NCBI RefSeq assembly: GCF_034702125.1
Contig: NC_085867.1
Location: 42,400,483 to 42,464,482 of the forward strand
Source of the DNA: Engraulis encrasicolus
Lineage: Eukaryota; Chordata; Actinopteri; Clupeiformes; Engraulidae
DNA length: 64,000 bases
Direction: 5' to 3'
A program made the position numbers and the translations under genes. Below the pieces are notes generated by a model. That model had not been told where the DNA came from and did no database searches. It was given only the letters and a program-made list of their open reading frames with translations. This document shows, piece by piece, positions 1 to 12,754 of this stretch. Each line of letters begins with the position of its first letter. Within the stretch, counting starts at the first letter, position 1.

Positions 1-2
1 CA

Positions 3-262
3 GTGCCCAGTCTTTGCCAGAGCATGGCGAAGTCCCCCAGTGCTTTGAAGCCCACCATTGCTACCCGACCCCCACCCACAAGCGTCATCAAAAGCCAGGG
101 TCTGTCCGTAGTGCCACGCTTCCCCTGCCCCGTATTAACAACACGGGCTAATAGTAGTGTTAAACAGCCGTCAGTATTACCACTGAGGGCTGTTACACCT
201 CTTTCTCCACACAGGGGCGCTGTTGCACAAGCTCCCGCCTCTCAAGCCACAGTTGGACCGTT

Positions 263-294
<32 letters not shown>

Positions 295-1562
295 GGCCCA
301 AGCGTGTGCCTGCGACGCCTTCAACTACACAACAGAAAATAGTTATCAACACAAGTGCTCCTCTGGCCCCCGGCACCCAGCTCCTTATAAATAACACGCG
401 CTTTGTCGTGCCCGCACAGGGTCTCGCAGCAGGCAGCCATGTTTTGCTGATTTCCAGTCCCCAGCCTCCCTCAGAGCCTCGGCCTAATGTGAATCCGACC
501 GAAGCGCCCGGTCATGTGGTGAGGGCGCCCGGCGGCGCCCCAGTTTCTGTGCCAGCTTTGCCATTGTTCCAAGAACGCAGCAGCCGCAGGATGGCGATGC
601 CAAGAACCGCGCCTCCCCAAAAGACTGCAGTGTGTAGCAGGCTACCTTTACCTGCACCGGCAACTGCTGTCGTCGAGACGGCCCCACCGCTGCAATCTGT
701 GCCCGTTGTTCCTGTTTGTTCAGTGAGAGCACCTGTGCCAAGCGTTCCGTGCTCGGCACAGATTTCTCACTTATCAGGGGCCGCTATGTCAACAGGGGCG
801 CTGAACGTGGCCAGTGAACCGAGGTCACCCTCCTCCGTGTTGACTCCCGGACAAAAAAATCCAGCCGCCACCAATACTTTACCACCAGTTCGCTTGTTTA
901 CTGAAAGTGTAGTGCGGGTGTCCGCCGCTGCTCTCCCAAAGACGCAAGAAAGCCCTTACGCTGTGAACATCCCGACTCCTTTGCACACAGTGTCTGTGAG
1001 CAGCACGGTATCTACAACGCAGCTTGCGTCTCGGACTGTAGCCTGTGTAGCAAAAACAGTCACTGTGCCTTTAATGAACAGCTCCATGTGTCGAGTGCAG
1101 GCAGTGCCTATCGCAACAGTGCAGCCTATTGATGGCAGACATAACAACAGACCGCCGGTACCAGCCACATGCCCATCCCCATCATCAAGCAACGCGGTAA
1201 TTATGACCCCATGCCGGCCAGCGGCCAGTAGCAATACCACGCTAACAACATCTATTGGTCTGCCTGTGGTTGTGGCAGACTCGCCGCAAAACAAAGGACC
1301 TCCATTTCAGATCCCTGCTCCCTCGGGGCTAACGGGCTTGTCATTCAGCAGACTTTTGGTCAGTCCAGACGGGGCCATCTTGAGTAGTGTACGAGCGCCC
1401 CCTCTCCTCCCCACCATTCCCCTCGTCTCGTCCTCCGGAGCCAAAGGCTCCAGCCCCAGCAGCCTAATGGGCATGGAGCAGCAGACACCACAGAAGGTAG
1501 CCAACTCATTGACATTATCCCAATCCCAGCCCACCCAACCTCAAGGAGGAACCAGCAGATGA
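3..1562 (+). CDS. brd10: KIAA2026/BRD10-like protein, C-terminal part of last exon (5' partial)
   Basis: An open frame runs from the left edge for 519 codons to TGA at 1560-1562, so the exon starts outside the window. The product is Ser/Thr/Pro/Ala/Val-rich and low in complexity, with a nine-alanine run coded by a GCA repeat near 268-294. A better-conserved block at residues ~112-152 (IVINTS, LLINNTRFVVPAQG, GSHVLLIS) is what I associate with the KIAA2026/BRD10 C-terminal half. No bromodomain is in view; it would lie upstream. The identification leans on that block and on linkage to mlana and ermp1, as on human 9p24. Function is poorly known; a nuclear, chromatin-type role is inferred from the family name. 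A second frame across the stop also looks protein-like (see findings), so the exact C-terminus is uncertain. Confidence 0.7.
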
Positions 1563-2290
1563 AAAGTATAACTTTGTGGACAACAGTGGATCTTACTTTA
1601 ATGAAGTAGTAAAAAAAAACAATTACATGGGGGGGGGGAACGACAATAACCCTCTATTTACCAACTCTGGGGTGCATTTCTAGAGGCCATAGTTGCTAAC
1701 CTCGTTTTTAATGTAATTTCCCATTGGAAACTACCCAAGTTGCTACCAGGCTAACAACTACGCTTTCGAGAAATGCACCCCTGACTTGAAGCAAAAAACA
1801 AAAAAAAATCACCTCAAATCAAGTGCCTACTGACACGTTTGGAAAAGCTGGTTTTAAGAGTTCTGTATTTCATAAATCAAATGTTAACTCTGATTATTTC
1901 AAATTAGTCCAAGTTTTTTGTTTTGTTTATGCCAAGTATGTGTAACAATATGTTAGTGTACTTGGAGCGCTACTTCAATGTAATGATGAAAATAATTAAC
2001 ACACAACTCAACTACACGTTCTCTGTTTTTACTGAAAATGATTTTGATTAATTTGGCTTTTACACACAACTTTTTCACATCAGAATATCTCGAGTCCAGT
2101 ACACAAATCAAAAAAGCGGTGTATGACTTATGTAACAGTATGCGCCTCAAAGTTCCAAGTCACTAAATGCTGTTCAGTTATTTATTACCTTTTTTGTTGT
2201 TAAAAAATACTGTGGATATTTTTGCACCACCTGCAATATTTTGCAGTCTTTGTTGCATTTGAAATAAAATTGTTTTGTATTCAAACATTA
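1563..2290 (+). other. Probable 3' UTR of the brd10-like gene with poly(A) signal
   Basis: AT-rich non-coding sequence follows the stop. An AATAAA hexamer at 2263-2268 with a T/GT-rich stretch just downstream is the likely cleavage signal, giving a 3' UTR of about 0.7 kb. No other coding exon is visible here. Confidence 0.5.
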
Positions 2291-3224
2291 TTGCAAGTAT
2301 TTCAATGCTCAGTAAAATTACCTAAATAAAGTATACAGTACGTACACCAGAAAATGTTGAAAACACATGCTCTAAAGACACTTGTGGCCCATCATGACAT
2401 TGACAAAAACCTATGGTTTCTAATGGTCCTAAAAAATGTGATGATATTACAGATGTGGAAATGTACCGAGCCCTTAAAGTGACGTGACGGTTAAAAAAGA
2501 ATAGCCAAGTGTTTCTCGTGTCCACCAGAACCTTCCTAGTGGGCACCAGAAACTTTCACGTGTGCACTTGAAACTAGCTTCTGGTGGGCACAAGAAACCC
2601 TCGTTTTTTTTTTTTTTTTTCACTCACACGTCATTAAAAGGGCTTTTTAGAATTGTGATGCTTTGACAAGTCAGGGAATAACTGCGAACTTTGTTGTCCC
2701 TAAATTGAGATATTCATTTCATTGCACAATGATGGTCCTCATCTCTTCTCTGATTGTTTGATGCCCAGAAATTGAAACACAGTTGAAGACACTTGAAATC
2801 GAGATGAAGGATTAATTGGTCACAATAGCATTTATTTATTTTTTGTCAACCATCTTCGTTCCACCCACAAACATTAGGCAGGTTCTGTCACGAGTGTCAC
2901 CTTTCTATTCCCCCCGTTTCACTCAAAAACTATTACTCTGTCTACCAGTCTTTACTGGGGGAGCATCATGACCAAATAAGTGACTTAAAATGAGAAACAT
3001 TAAAGATGCGAACATCACCAGATAGTTTGTATAAACTGCAAAACTTATGCAAGATGCCATAAAACACAATAAAAAGAATAGATATATAAACAGTAAATAT
3101 GTCAAATATATTCAATGTAAATGTTGAACAAAATGATTTCCTTTTTACTTATTATTACTTAATATTTTTCCTTCTACAACAGTACTTTTGAAATGGATTT
3201 TTTTTTCCATGTAAGGCTCCCATT
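2291..3224. other. Intergenic/3' UTR space between convergent brd10-like gene and mlana
   Basis: No gene was seen. A short imperfect foldback lies at about 2508-2602 (CGTGTCCACCAGAA against TTCTGGTGGGCAC). The mlana 3' UTR must lie in this interval, read leftwards from 3224; its end could not be fixed. Confidence 0.4.
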
Positions 3225-5372
3225 TCAAGGTGAGTAGGGTGGAGGGGGTGCAGTTGAAGCTATCTTCTCATAGGCAGGAGGTGCGTTCGGTACCTGCAGT
3301 GAAAATAAAATGAGGGGAAACAGTTCACGTAATTCATTAAATGTCTGATGCTTGCCAGTTGTTACATTATCATTTTATCCATGCCATAGTCAAAAGAGCT
3401 AAGTAGACAACCTACAAGGCAGCACTAGCTTTTGGGATGCGATTTGGTTTTAAGACATTTCCAACTGTATGTGAACAAACCCATGCCCACCTCAAAAAGG
3501 GCTGAATAAAAATGATGTGTATTCAGGTACTGACAAGCCAAGGGTAGAGGAAGCAATACGACTGCATGTTGAAATTGGCTGGAATTCTCCTTTAAGTGAC
3601 CTTTCCAGATCTTAAAAATGGGAAGTCCTGTTGCTTAAAAATTTTACTTCTGTGTGTAAAATCCTTGATTACACAATGTCCTAAAACCTTACAACACCGA
3701 CCTATATTCTGTATCATTGGATGGACCTCATGACAATCCGGCGCAGCGTAGGACCAGCCATTAGTAAAAAGGGAAGACATCTGGTGCCACACGGATGTGT
3801 ATTTAGTTAAATATTTATTTATTTATTTATTTATTTACAGTGCATTAGACTAACATTTCGACACAGTGTCTTGGTCAGAATGCAAATAAATAAAAAATAA
3901 CTAAATACAAATAGGCATCCGTGTGGCACCAGATTTCTTCCCTTTTCACTGAGAAAAAAAGTACTTTGACCTTTGACCTTGCACACAGCAAGTCAGCAAC
4001 CTAACGGTTTTTCCTATGTGCAGTTTGAAACGTAGTCAGCTATGAGGGCACAAAGTTAATTCATAAGTCAATTCATAAGTGCTGTGAAATCATAAGTGGC
4101 ATTAACCATAACCTAGGCCTACTGAGTGACAGCTAACAAAATAAATGTGGACCAAGAGGAGCAGATTGCAGCATTCTAGGTCCAAATTCAATGTTATGTA
4201 ATCCCTGTTCTCCTGCATTTTAACACATAGGAGGATTAACGAGTGAATGAATGAATGAATGGTGGCACAGGTGTCAAAATGTCTCCCCCCTCCTAAGGAC
4301 TTTCATACCATGTGGCAGTACTGTACGTATTAGGTAAGTCCCCATCCAGATCAAATGAACAGCCCCCTCCCTCCCCTGCACCCAGGGGCCTATAGGCACT
4401 GAGATGAAGAAGCATTTTCCTCCAGAATAACACAGCTGATTTTCTGACGAGATTCAATGTGTCACGTGAATTCCTCAGCCCCTAAAGCTTTACTGCAAGT
4501 AAAACCACAATGGCTGTGTCCAAATGCACGCGCTGGCCGGTTAAGGAGCTTTGAAGCGACCTAGGTTAGGAATGGGTTTGTTCCTGAATTGCTTGGGAAA
4601 CCTCACAACGGGCAAAGCAAGGAACACCCCACCCTGAATAAAAACTAGAGAACAATGGTTTCGAGGCACATTCCAGAAACATACCACGGGGTGCAGGTGA
4701 CTGAGGTCGCGCAGTGGGAATTTGTTGTCGGCTGAAGTGCCTGCCTCCTCACTGTACTGGCCAGAGTTGGACGACCATGGCATGGACCTGTTTGGATTCT
4801 GTATAGAGACAGGCAGGCAGACAGACAGAAACCAGGCAGACAAAATGGGCAAAATGGCAACCTTCACAATGCCCACAAGTGAATACCAACTCCCCCAGTC
4901 AGTAGGCCTAGAATTACATCTAATGATTGGTGAGATGTATAGATAAAATCTTACCCTTATGATTTTGTAGCCTCTCCTCTTACTGAAGTAGTAGCATCCC
5001 AAGATGAGAATGGCCGCCAAAATAATCACAAGAAGTGCGATACCAAGGGCTCTGCAGACAAACCCTATTTGTTATTTTCAGCTTCATTACCCAGCTGCTA
5101 TGTGAATAATTATATTTTATAGCCAATTAAGTTCATTATAATCCACATGTCCTGTATCACACATGCACCACATTTAGACAATTGGGGAAACATGAAGGCT
5201 ACATTTAAAATATTTTTAAAAAGCATTACATTAAAATATATTGCTTAAAACATGGGTAACGAATACATTTTAAAGATTGGGAATTGTTTTTAAAAGCAAC
5301 ATACTCCTCTGCCCGAACATGTCCACCGCGTCCTCTGCTCGCAAAGTGGACGTTGAATTCACTTCGCGGCAT
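3225..5372 (-). CDS. mlana: Melan-A (MART-1) melanosomal membrane protein
   Basis: Complete, four coding exons read leftwards: 5372-5305, 5051-4955, 4798-4685 and 3293-3225 (68+97+114+69 nt, 115 residues; the human protein has 118). All introns are GT-AG and phases agree. The protein starts MPRSEFN, has a single membrane segment at residues ~24-45 preceded by RAEE, then a basic stop-transfer SKRRGYK. It ends with a proline-rich tail (VPNAPPAYEK, PPPPYSP) nearly identical to the human C-terminus, including a PPxY-type motif. In the family it is a small melanosome/Golgi protein of pigment cells that helps PMEL maturation. The start is supported because a TTTTGTTCCAG acceptor at 5382-5383 lies 9 nt upstream, and a donor at 5547-5548 indicates a non-coding first exon. 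Its 5' end faces ermp1, about 5.8 kb away. Confidence 0.95.
3768..3950. repeat. Small foldback in mlana intron 3
   Basis: Arms carrying GGTGCCACACGGATG (3781-3795) and its complement near 3917-3931 flank (ATTT)n and the phrase ACATTTCGACACAGTGTCTT, a motif seen again elsewhere in the window. Confidence 0.6.
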
Positions 5373-5548
5373 TTTGATCAGCTGGAACAAAAAATAGCCT
5401 CCTTTTATGTGCGCTGTGGGCCTATAATAAAAAAAAACCCCGCTTGAATAGGCCTACAAAACTAACTCAAAAGATAACGGAAGCACTCCTAATTAGATTC
5501 ACACAAACTTAAAGCATCTCACTGAAATGAAGTTTTCTGAACTCTTAC

Positions 5549-5650
5549 CTCTGGTAGATAATTTAATTTAGAACGGGATGTGGTCGGCTCCGTGCGCACT
5601 GCGCATACAGTCCCAGCGGATCGAGTGCTCCACACCAGCTTCTCTTGTTA
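5549..5650 (-). other. mlana: Non-coding first exon of mlana (upstream limit unknown)
   Basis: On the minus strand CCAGAG is followed by GTAAGAG, a strong donor at 5548-5547. It pairs with the acceptor next to the ATG exon (5381). The start site is not defined; 5650 is a guess. Confidence 0.4.
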
Positions 5651-6109
5651 GGCTCAGGCTGCGAGGTAGAAATCTTCACAGCAGCAAATCCTTATGACCG
5701 TCACGGGTTCGACTTTCAGACCAGGCTATTGAAGCGGAGTAATTAGCGTGACAGACCCCGGGGTTCAGAAGACCACCTCGTGCAAAAAAGTCTGATGACT
5801 CACGGGCCTCACTACAGTAGGCCTACAACGGCATGAAATTGTCAAAATAGCACCAACATTTGGTTCGTAAACACCAGCCATTCTGTGCAATTGAAATGAA
5901 TGGTAGAACAAAGACTGGTTATGTCATTAATAATCCACTGACGACTTTTGTGAGAGCTAAGAGGAAAGTCATTTTCAGGGAATGAAATTGAAAACATGTT
6001 AAAAGAAGAGGTGGCGATATTCCAGGCATTCAAGCTAAACAGAATGCAATACACAAATCCCCTGAAATAGGCTTAGGCCTATATTAGGTCTAAATAGTAG
6101 CCTATCTTA

Positions 6110-6352
6110 TGAAGTGTGTGTGTGCGTGTGTGTGTGTGCATGCGTGTGTGTGTGTGTGTGTATGCAACACGTGTGTGTGTGTGTGTGTGTATACTTCTGT
6201 GTGTGTGCATGCGTACGTGTGTGTGTGCAACACGTGTGTGTGTGTGTGTGTGCGCGCGCGAGCGTGTGTGTGCATGCGTGTGTGTGTGTGTGTACAACAC
6301 GTGTGTGTGTGTATACTTGTGTGCGTGTGCGTGCGTGTGTGTGTGTGTGTGG
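6110..6352. repeat. Interrupted (GT)n microsatellite
   Basis: About 240 bp of GT repeats broken by GCAACAC, TGCATGCG and GCGCGCGA phrases. Open frames on both strands here are low-complexity artefacts. Confidence 0.95.
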
Positions 6353-6972
6353 TGGTAGTAGTGTAGGCAAGAATACTGTCAGTGCTACTTCACAGATATT
6401 TTGGTGTCAGACTCTGAAGCTGACAACATGAAACTTGGATGTACACCAGCACACACAACATTCGCCATTACTATTTTGCTCTTACATCACGTTTTCTGAT
6501 TGATCAACTCCCTTGATGTCTGGATCGAGAGAATGTTAATCCGACCAGGTTGCAATTTCAGTGACCCTGCAGTTAATTCTAAACTTTAATGGTCCCCCCC
6601 GCCACAATTAGCCTATAAATGCATAAGATTATAGATTTGTTATAACACTAAATCTGATAATCTTGAATGGAACGTACACAGCCTAAATATTTAATGACCA
6701 AGTCAGTGTATGCTTTTTAGGTGTTGGGAGGTTTATGAACATTCTACACCAAACTGTGCTAGCTTGAAGTTGAGTCTGTCAAACATATTCTCAATCCCTT
6801 CAACCTCCCTCCGAATCGTGTTTACAGCACCACTATAACAGAGCACAGTGCTGCATCAAGCTTGCGTAACAGGCCCAAGTAGCCAGCTAGCAGAGTTCAA
6901 CAGAAGGACGTTAGTAAACCTCCCTCCTGAAGCCTCCTACAGATGTGGTAGCGTTGGACTATTGGCCTAGAC

Positions 6973-7470
6973 CAGGGGTGTCAAAATCAAATTGACCGAG
7001 GGCCAATATCAAAATCTGGAACGAAGTCGTGGGCCGAAATCATCATTTATTTTTTGAAAATGGACTAAAATTGTGCGTACATGAACTTCATAATCATAGT
7101 TCAAATTAGTTTCTTTTTTTTGTGGAAAATGCTCGTTTTTTTGTCTTTATTTGATAGGACAGTGTGAGAGGTGGACAGGAACCGAATTGGGAGATAGACG
7201 GGGAGGGGTCGGCAAAGGACCTGGGCCGGGAATTGAACCTGGGTCAGCCGCATGGCAGGCGAGTGCCCTACTGGTTGGCCACGACAGGGCTTCATAGTTA
7301 AAATTCACACACTCTCTTCGCCATCGTGGTTGTCTGAATGTGTCATTACAAATGTCATGTTGAAGTCTTGTTACATTGATGGTATACGTGGGCCAACTGC
7401 AATACGCATTTAAAATGATCTCGCCGGCTGAATAAAATGGCTCCGCGGGCCAGATCTGGCACCATAGCTG
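6973..7470. mobile_element. hAT-like non-autonomous element, interrupted by a SINE
   Basis: It starts CAGGGGTGTCAAAATC with GAGGGCCA, and near the end has GCGGGCCAGATCTGGC. This is the general form of a common fish hAT MITE. The right terminus is not complete, so the end is approximate. Confidence 0.5.
7137..7293 (-). mobile_element. tRNA-derived SINE copy (family 1)
   Basis: The minus strand carries a tRNA box-B-like GGTTCAATTCCCGGCCC followed by GGTCCTTTGCC and an A-rich-tailed body. Related copies lie at 14272-14437, 10017-10150 and, diverged, 48534-48665. Confidence 0.6.
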
Positions 7471-7504
7471 GCAGAACTCAAGTTTTCCCCAGGTTTCTTC
7501 CACC

Positions 7505-7650
7505 TTAGGTTTAGGTAAGGTTGTCTGCCCAATGGCACTTCAGCCATGGATGGAAGTGTAGGGAGAGGGCAAAGTAAGGGTGGGTTTCGAACCTGCAACC
7601 CTCTGATTTTAAGTCTCCCTCCCTGACCATTACGTCACAGCTGCTGCTTC
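7505..7650 (-). mobile_element. tRNA-derived SINE fragment (family 2)
   Basis: The complement shows a tRNA-like 3' half with GCAGGTTCGAAACCC. It is similar to the copy at 27310-27480. Confidence 0.5.
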
Positions 7651-7724
7651 TGTGACACCCACACCTGCCCAGGTGGAAACGGTACAGCAGCAATGGTGAA
7701 AGTGAAAGCCGGCCCTACTGGGAA

Positions 7725-7998
7725 ACTCCAACTACCTTTGTCATTGTGACACAGCACTAAAGTGTTCACTGCACACTGCACACACAACGAAATTGCATGT
7801 ATGCCTCACCCTTGCAAGGGGGCAGCCCCCTATGGCGCCCCAAGGGAGCAGTGCAGCGGGACGGTACCATGCTCAGGGTACCTCAGTCGTGGAGGAGGAT
7901 GGAGGAGAGCACTGGTTAATTACTCCCCCCAACCAACCTGGCGGGTCAGGAGTCGAACCGGCAACCTTTGGGCTACAAGTCTGAAGCCTTAACCTTTT
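7725..7998 (-). mobile_element. tRNA-derived SINE (family 3), copy 1
   Basis: The minus strand reads as a tRNA-like head ending GGTTGCCGGTTCGACTCC. The body is shared closely with 9010-9262 (common CATGCTCAGGGTACCTCAGT and ACTGGTTAATTACTCCCC). Confidence 0.7.
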
Positions 7999-9009
7999 GC
8001 CTATGGAAATAGTAACAGGAGGTGTGCTGGTAATAAAGCTTGGCATACAGTATAACATTGGTAAAGATGATGGCCAATAGACAGGTTTTCCGTTTACAAA
8101 GGAGGAGGGGCAAGAGGCTAAGCATCCAACTACGTGAGCACATTTTTTGAGTGACAGCAGTTTCCAGCAATCAGAGCTTGAACAGTGCGCAGCCAGGGTC
8201 ACGGAGCCAGGAATTGTTTACAAACGGGAAACCCATGTATACCTCAAAAACAAACACTACCTACTTACTGAGGTAGCTTGAGCTCACTTGTTGGTTGGTA
8301 GCATCAGGGGGTGTTCACTCACGGAACTAGCTACTAGCCACAACTGGCTAACCCTAACCACGGGACAGTGCAAAATGAATGGGTGTCAATGGAGTTTTCT
8401 ACCATTATAATTTTTGTGATTTTTTATATTTTTTTGTCCTGAAATATTAATATTAAGTTCGAAGCTAGAAATAATAAGACCCCATTTGAGTAGCGTTTCG
8501 ATTATTTTGCGCCACTAGGTTATTATATACTGGGTCACAAAGCTCAATTTTTATGGGGCCAAACCCATAAACATTAGCACGATGCTAGCGAGTACAGGTT
8601 GAAATCTTCTAACCTGCTGTAAAACTACACACCTGAACGATTTGTCAATACAGCCTATTGTTAAACAACAGTCATAGTGCTTACCAGGAATGTTTTGTTG
8701 ATAATATTTGTGACTGGAAATGGCAGTAGCAATGTATTTAGCATGGGTTCCCCTTTCCATTCCATACATTTTCCCACATGAAGGACTGGCCTACGCTCGT
8801 TACTGCAGTATGCATGCAAAGCTAACTGGCTACAATGGGAACCAATGAGACTGAGCCTTCTCCCTGTGTTCTAATTTCTCTGGTAGCATGTCTGTGTGCC
8901 AGAGGTCATCTTGCGCAGTCCACCATTCTGGGCTGTAACTCACAACCTCACCGCAACCCTGTCATGAGAACACCACTGAGCTAAAAGCCTAGGCCGCAGC
9001 ACTCCACAG

Positions 9010-9262
9010 CACACCAGTGAACACTGCACTCTACACACAGCGAAATTGCATTTATGCCTCACCCGTGCAAGGGGGCAGCCCCCAATGGCGCCCGAAAGGG
9101 GGCAGTACGGCGGAACAGTACCATGCTCAGGGTACCTCAGTCATGGAGGAAGATGGGGGAGAGCACTGGTTAATTACTCCCCCCACCAACCTGGCGGGTC
9201 GGGAGTCGAACGTGCAACCTTTGGGCTCCAAGTCTGACGCCCTAACCGCTTCCCTCTAAGAA
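9010..9262 (-). mobile_element. tRNA-derived SINE (family 3), copy 2
   Basis: Second copy of the 7725-7998 repeat. It differs by scattered substitutions and has the same box-B-like region on the minus strand. Confidence 0.7.
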
Positions 9263-9534
9263 TGCCCTCTATCCCAATATGATTATGCTCCATATATTTA
9301 TTATTAATTAATTTTTTTCATGTTTCTCCTGTGCTCGCGGACCCCTAGTGGAACACATACCATTGATTGGGAAACACTATAGGACAAGCTTTTGAGGTGT
9401 GAGTCTACTGGTCTGTGTAGATCCTCTGCATCTTGTTAAGGTGTGGCTTTGTGGAGTAATTATCATGTGTTGTGGGTGGGCCCCAAACGAGCCTTTGTTG
9501 AGTCTTTGTTGTGGATGTTTGACACCTTGGAGAC

Positions 9535-9732
9535 CAGGGTTGCCAGATGAGGCTGATGATTTCCAGCCCAAAAAAAGCTCAAAACCTGCCCAGAAGCACA
9601 AAATCCCGCCCAATTCTATTGATTTCTATGGCAAAAATTGGCCGGGTTTTTCTGCTAAATGCCATTTTTAACCGCACATGGCCATCCTAAGCAGTCAAAT
9701 TGGGCAGGAAACAGCCCAATCTGGCAACAGTG
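9535..9732. mobile_element. hAT MITE with perfect 8-bp target duplication
   Basis: It begins CAGGGTTGCCAGAT and ends ATCTGGCAACAGTG. The 8 bp TTGGAGAC stands on both sides (9527-9534, 9733-9740). Confidence 0.85.
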
Positions 9733-9798
9733 TTGGAGACCTGTGAGTTTGAAGTAGCAGGTGTGGTGACAACTCCTCCCCTTCAAAGACCCTGATGT

Positions 9799-10017
9799 CT
9801 AGGGTTGCCAACTGTCAATGGATAAAATATGGGACACTTCATTTAGGCGGGGTTGTGGGGGTCCTCCCCCAGAAAATGTTGCATCTCTTAGATGTCATTT
9901 CCTGAATTTTAATGCATTTTAACGTCCTGTGTCCCGTTTCAGCTCAATACGGAACCCATACTTTTATCTCTTAATACGGGACGATTCCATATTTCAAGGG
10001 ACGATTGGCAACCCTAG
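9799..10017. mobile_element. MITE with CTAGGGTTGCCAA termini
   Basis: Inverted termini CTAGGGTTGCCAA and TTGGCAACCCTAG bound a 219-bp unit. No convincing target duplication was found. Confidence 0.6.
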
Positions 10018-10150
10018 TCGGCCCTAACCATAGGGCACAGGGCTGCTATGCCGGCGACCCCAGTTCCATTTCGGCCTGGGTAATTTGCCAACCCCTCTCC
10101 ATCTCTCTACCCATTCACTTCCTGTCTACCTCCCCTACTGTCCTATTATC
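10017..10150 (+). mobile_element. tRNA-derived SINE copy (family 1), plus orientation
   Basis: The order GCCGGCGACCCCAGTTCCATTTC, then CCTCTCCATCTCTCT and TTCCTGTCTACC, matches the complement of the 7137 and 14272 copies. It abuts the preceding MITE. Confidence 0.5.
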
Positions 10151-11188
10151 AAAACTGGAAAATGTATAAAAAAAGACCCTGAACAAAGAAAAAGGGTCAG
10201 AGGGCTTCAGCGTTCACTCAAGTTTTGGCGAAGGTGCTCTTTGGTTATCCTTTACTAAGGATCCATCCAAGTCAATGAAAAATATCCAAGGCACTCTTCT
10301 TCTTGGTTAAAAAGCTTTTAATAAACAGCTAGTTCATAGTGGGACGGTTAAAAATTGCCAACATGTTTCGGCCGACAATGGCCTTCTTCAAGGCTCTAAA
10401 AACCCTATATGTTAGTAGGCCTACGCCTCCTTCCCTAGGTCTACACTTGAAATAGGATAATAGCCTGGATGTCTACTCACTTGGTATCATCTCTAATATA
10501 GTTCTAGCCTAACAGAGGTTGCAACCTCAACTATACTCAGATGTTTGACGAAGAACAGTTCTGCCTCAGAGTTGCCTCAGAATTTCTTGACCTGTTATGA
10601 TGTACATGTGCACTTCGATTAATTTTGGAAATTTGCATATTGATGTTTTCTGTGACAATTTCGTAGTCCAGGATCAGGTAGGCCTAGGCCTATTTTCTGG
10701 TCTCTCAGAGTGCATCTTGCTTGTGAGCGGCTTTGTGATGGAGAAACCATCACTAAGGCTGGGGGTACAGCTCTAACTGCCATACCAACCAACCTAGCTC
10801 TGTGGTGTGGTGTGCATCTTTAGTAGGCTACCTTGGTGACTGAGCTGAGTTGAAACTTGGAAGCCTTTGTCCTTTTTGAAACATGAGACATTAAAAATAG
10901 AATTGAGAAATGAGAAAACTATTTACATAATTGAGCTTAAACTAGGTGTGCCTACCAATCAATACGTTTTTGTGCTTCACAAAGCAAAGAGCACAGCAAC
11001 AGCATGCATAATAGCCTACCATATAAATATTGCTATCCAAAGCATCTTTGTTTGCTTTGGGAAAACACCTGAACTGCAGCTGTAGAGGCGGTATAGTTTT
11101 CCAGTGTATTCTTCCACCATTTTTGTCCCTCGCCGTCTGCCGTACGTTGCCTGCTAGTCTGACGCAAGTCCGTGTACCAGTACTAAAG

Positions 11189-12696
11189 ATGGAGAGTGAC
11201 ACGACTGTTAGGAGAATAAAACTGCATAACAAACAAAATAATGTATCAACGGAAGGGAATTATGCACATTATGGACAAGATCGGAACGGATATACGGACA
11301 CAGATAAAAAGTCCGAGGTTAACTCGTACTTGCTACGAGAAGGAGTGGCCGCTGTGCTGGTAGTTTCATTTATTTTTGTGTTGTGGGGACTTGTTCATTT
11401 ATCTTTACAACAGCTTGTCCTCGGAAGATCCACTGGCGAGTTCAATGCAGTCAGAGCAAGGTAAGTAGTCCTTCAATTTCGTTGCAAATCTAAAAGGTGC
11501 GAGAACCTGAGCGTACCTGGCTGACCTCAGTGTTCCCTCATGGGTGGAGATATTCGTAAAATGTAAAGCATTTTAAAGCAACTGTCGCTTTGCAGTGCCC
11601 TATGCAAAATGTGTTCCTGTACTCTCTGTATGTTTTTTTCATATGTTTGCATGTTTAGGCTAGTCCAAGTGTAGATGAAGGCCCTTTTCATTGTTTGTAA
11701 AAGTTAGCTTATTTCCGCAAACAGAGGATATGGGGCTCGGTTTGGGTGTCACATTCCCGCAGTAGTAGTAGTGGCTCGTGCGTTACCTGATAATACGAAT
11801 GTAACTTGGTTTGTTTGCGTACAACGGTATGGAAACTATAACTCATGCTCCATTATAGGCTACTCATGCTTCACGGTGAAGAGGTTGCTTTTACTTGAAG
11901 GGGTATACGGAAGTCCCAACGTGAATGTTAACAATGTTGTCAGGCCTGCCGTTATCTTGAGATATCCATACCTTGCGGTTTTTTTCAGAGCGTGAAAAGA
12001 AATTGATGTTCTTTCGCGATGATAGTTATTTCAACATGGTACGATCACGGGACAAATATGAAAATAAATGCAGTGGCTTGTGGTTTTGAACTGCGTCCAA
12101 TGACAAGCTAGGGATCCCAGAACAGTCAGTGAAACTGTAGACTGGTAATGCTACCGGTTAATCTGGTGTTAGATTTGGGCTTTAGACTAGAACAGGTGTT
12201 AACCTAACTAAATTATTTGGCGACACAGCACAGCCACAACAAAACATCTCATTCATTCGCATTGTATTCTTCTTTGACAGCAGCCAAAGCATGTCTGCCG
12301 CCTACTGGCGAATTCATAGAAGCCCGTTATAAACAGAGCGCTTCTCTTCATGTGTGGGCTTGGTAACAGCCTACTGTAGTTGTTTGGCATGTAGGCTACT
12401 CACTCTGGCAAGTTGGCAAGGGTGAAGCTGGTGTTGAGGAGGCGGTAGGCCTACTGCTTTTTACAGATCCGTTTCACTCTCTTGCATAGATGGGGAGGGC
12501 ACACATGGAACTATTAGGCCATTATGCAGTATTGACCTTACTTCTCTTAAAGTCCTGACTATATTACCTTAAGTCATGTCTATGCAAAAAAAATAACTAC
12601 TGTCACCTTGCGATGAGTATTTTACACCAGTTTTGTGGTTAGGGTAGGGCTTAAGTTATGGTCTTTATTGATCAGGTTTTTTTTTTCTTATCTGTA

Positions 12697-12754
<58 letters not shown>

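Larger units (their letters stand above)
5651..11188. other. Repeat-filled intergenic region between divergent mlana and ermp1
   Basis: No coding exon was recognised. It holds a (GT)n tract, a hAT-like fragment, several tRNA-derived SINEs and two small MITEs (separate entries). I see no interpretable structure in 8000-9000 or 10400-10860. Promoters of both genes should lie here but no element is clear. Confidence 0.5.

Noticed and set aside
6079..6431. Several open frames of Cys/Val or His/Thr on both strands
   Set aside because: They are translations of a (GT)n tract, without start context or any family pattern.
7930..7998. A tRNA gene on the minus strand
   Set aside because: It has box-B-like sequence but no complete cloverleaf, and occurs with the same body elsewhere, so it is a SINE.
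11030..11188. Upstream in-frame ATG of ermp1 adding 53 residues
   Set aside because: The extension has no family similarity; the ATG at 11189 has a better context and gives a length close to the human protein.
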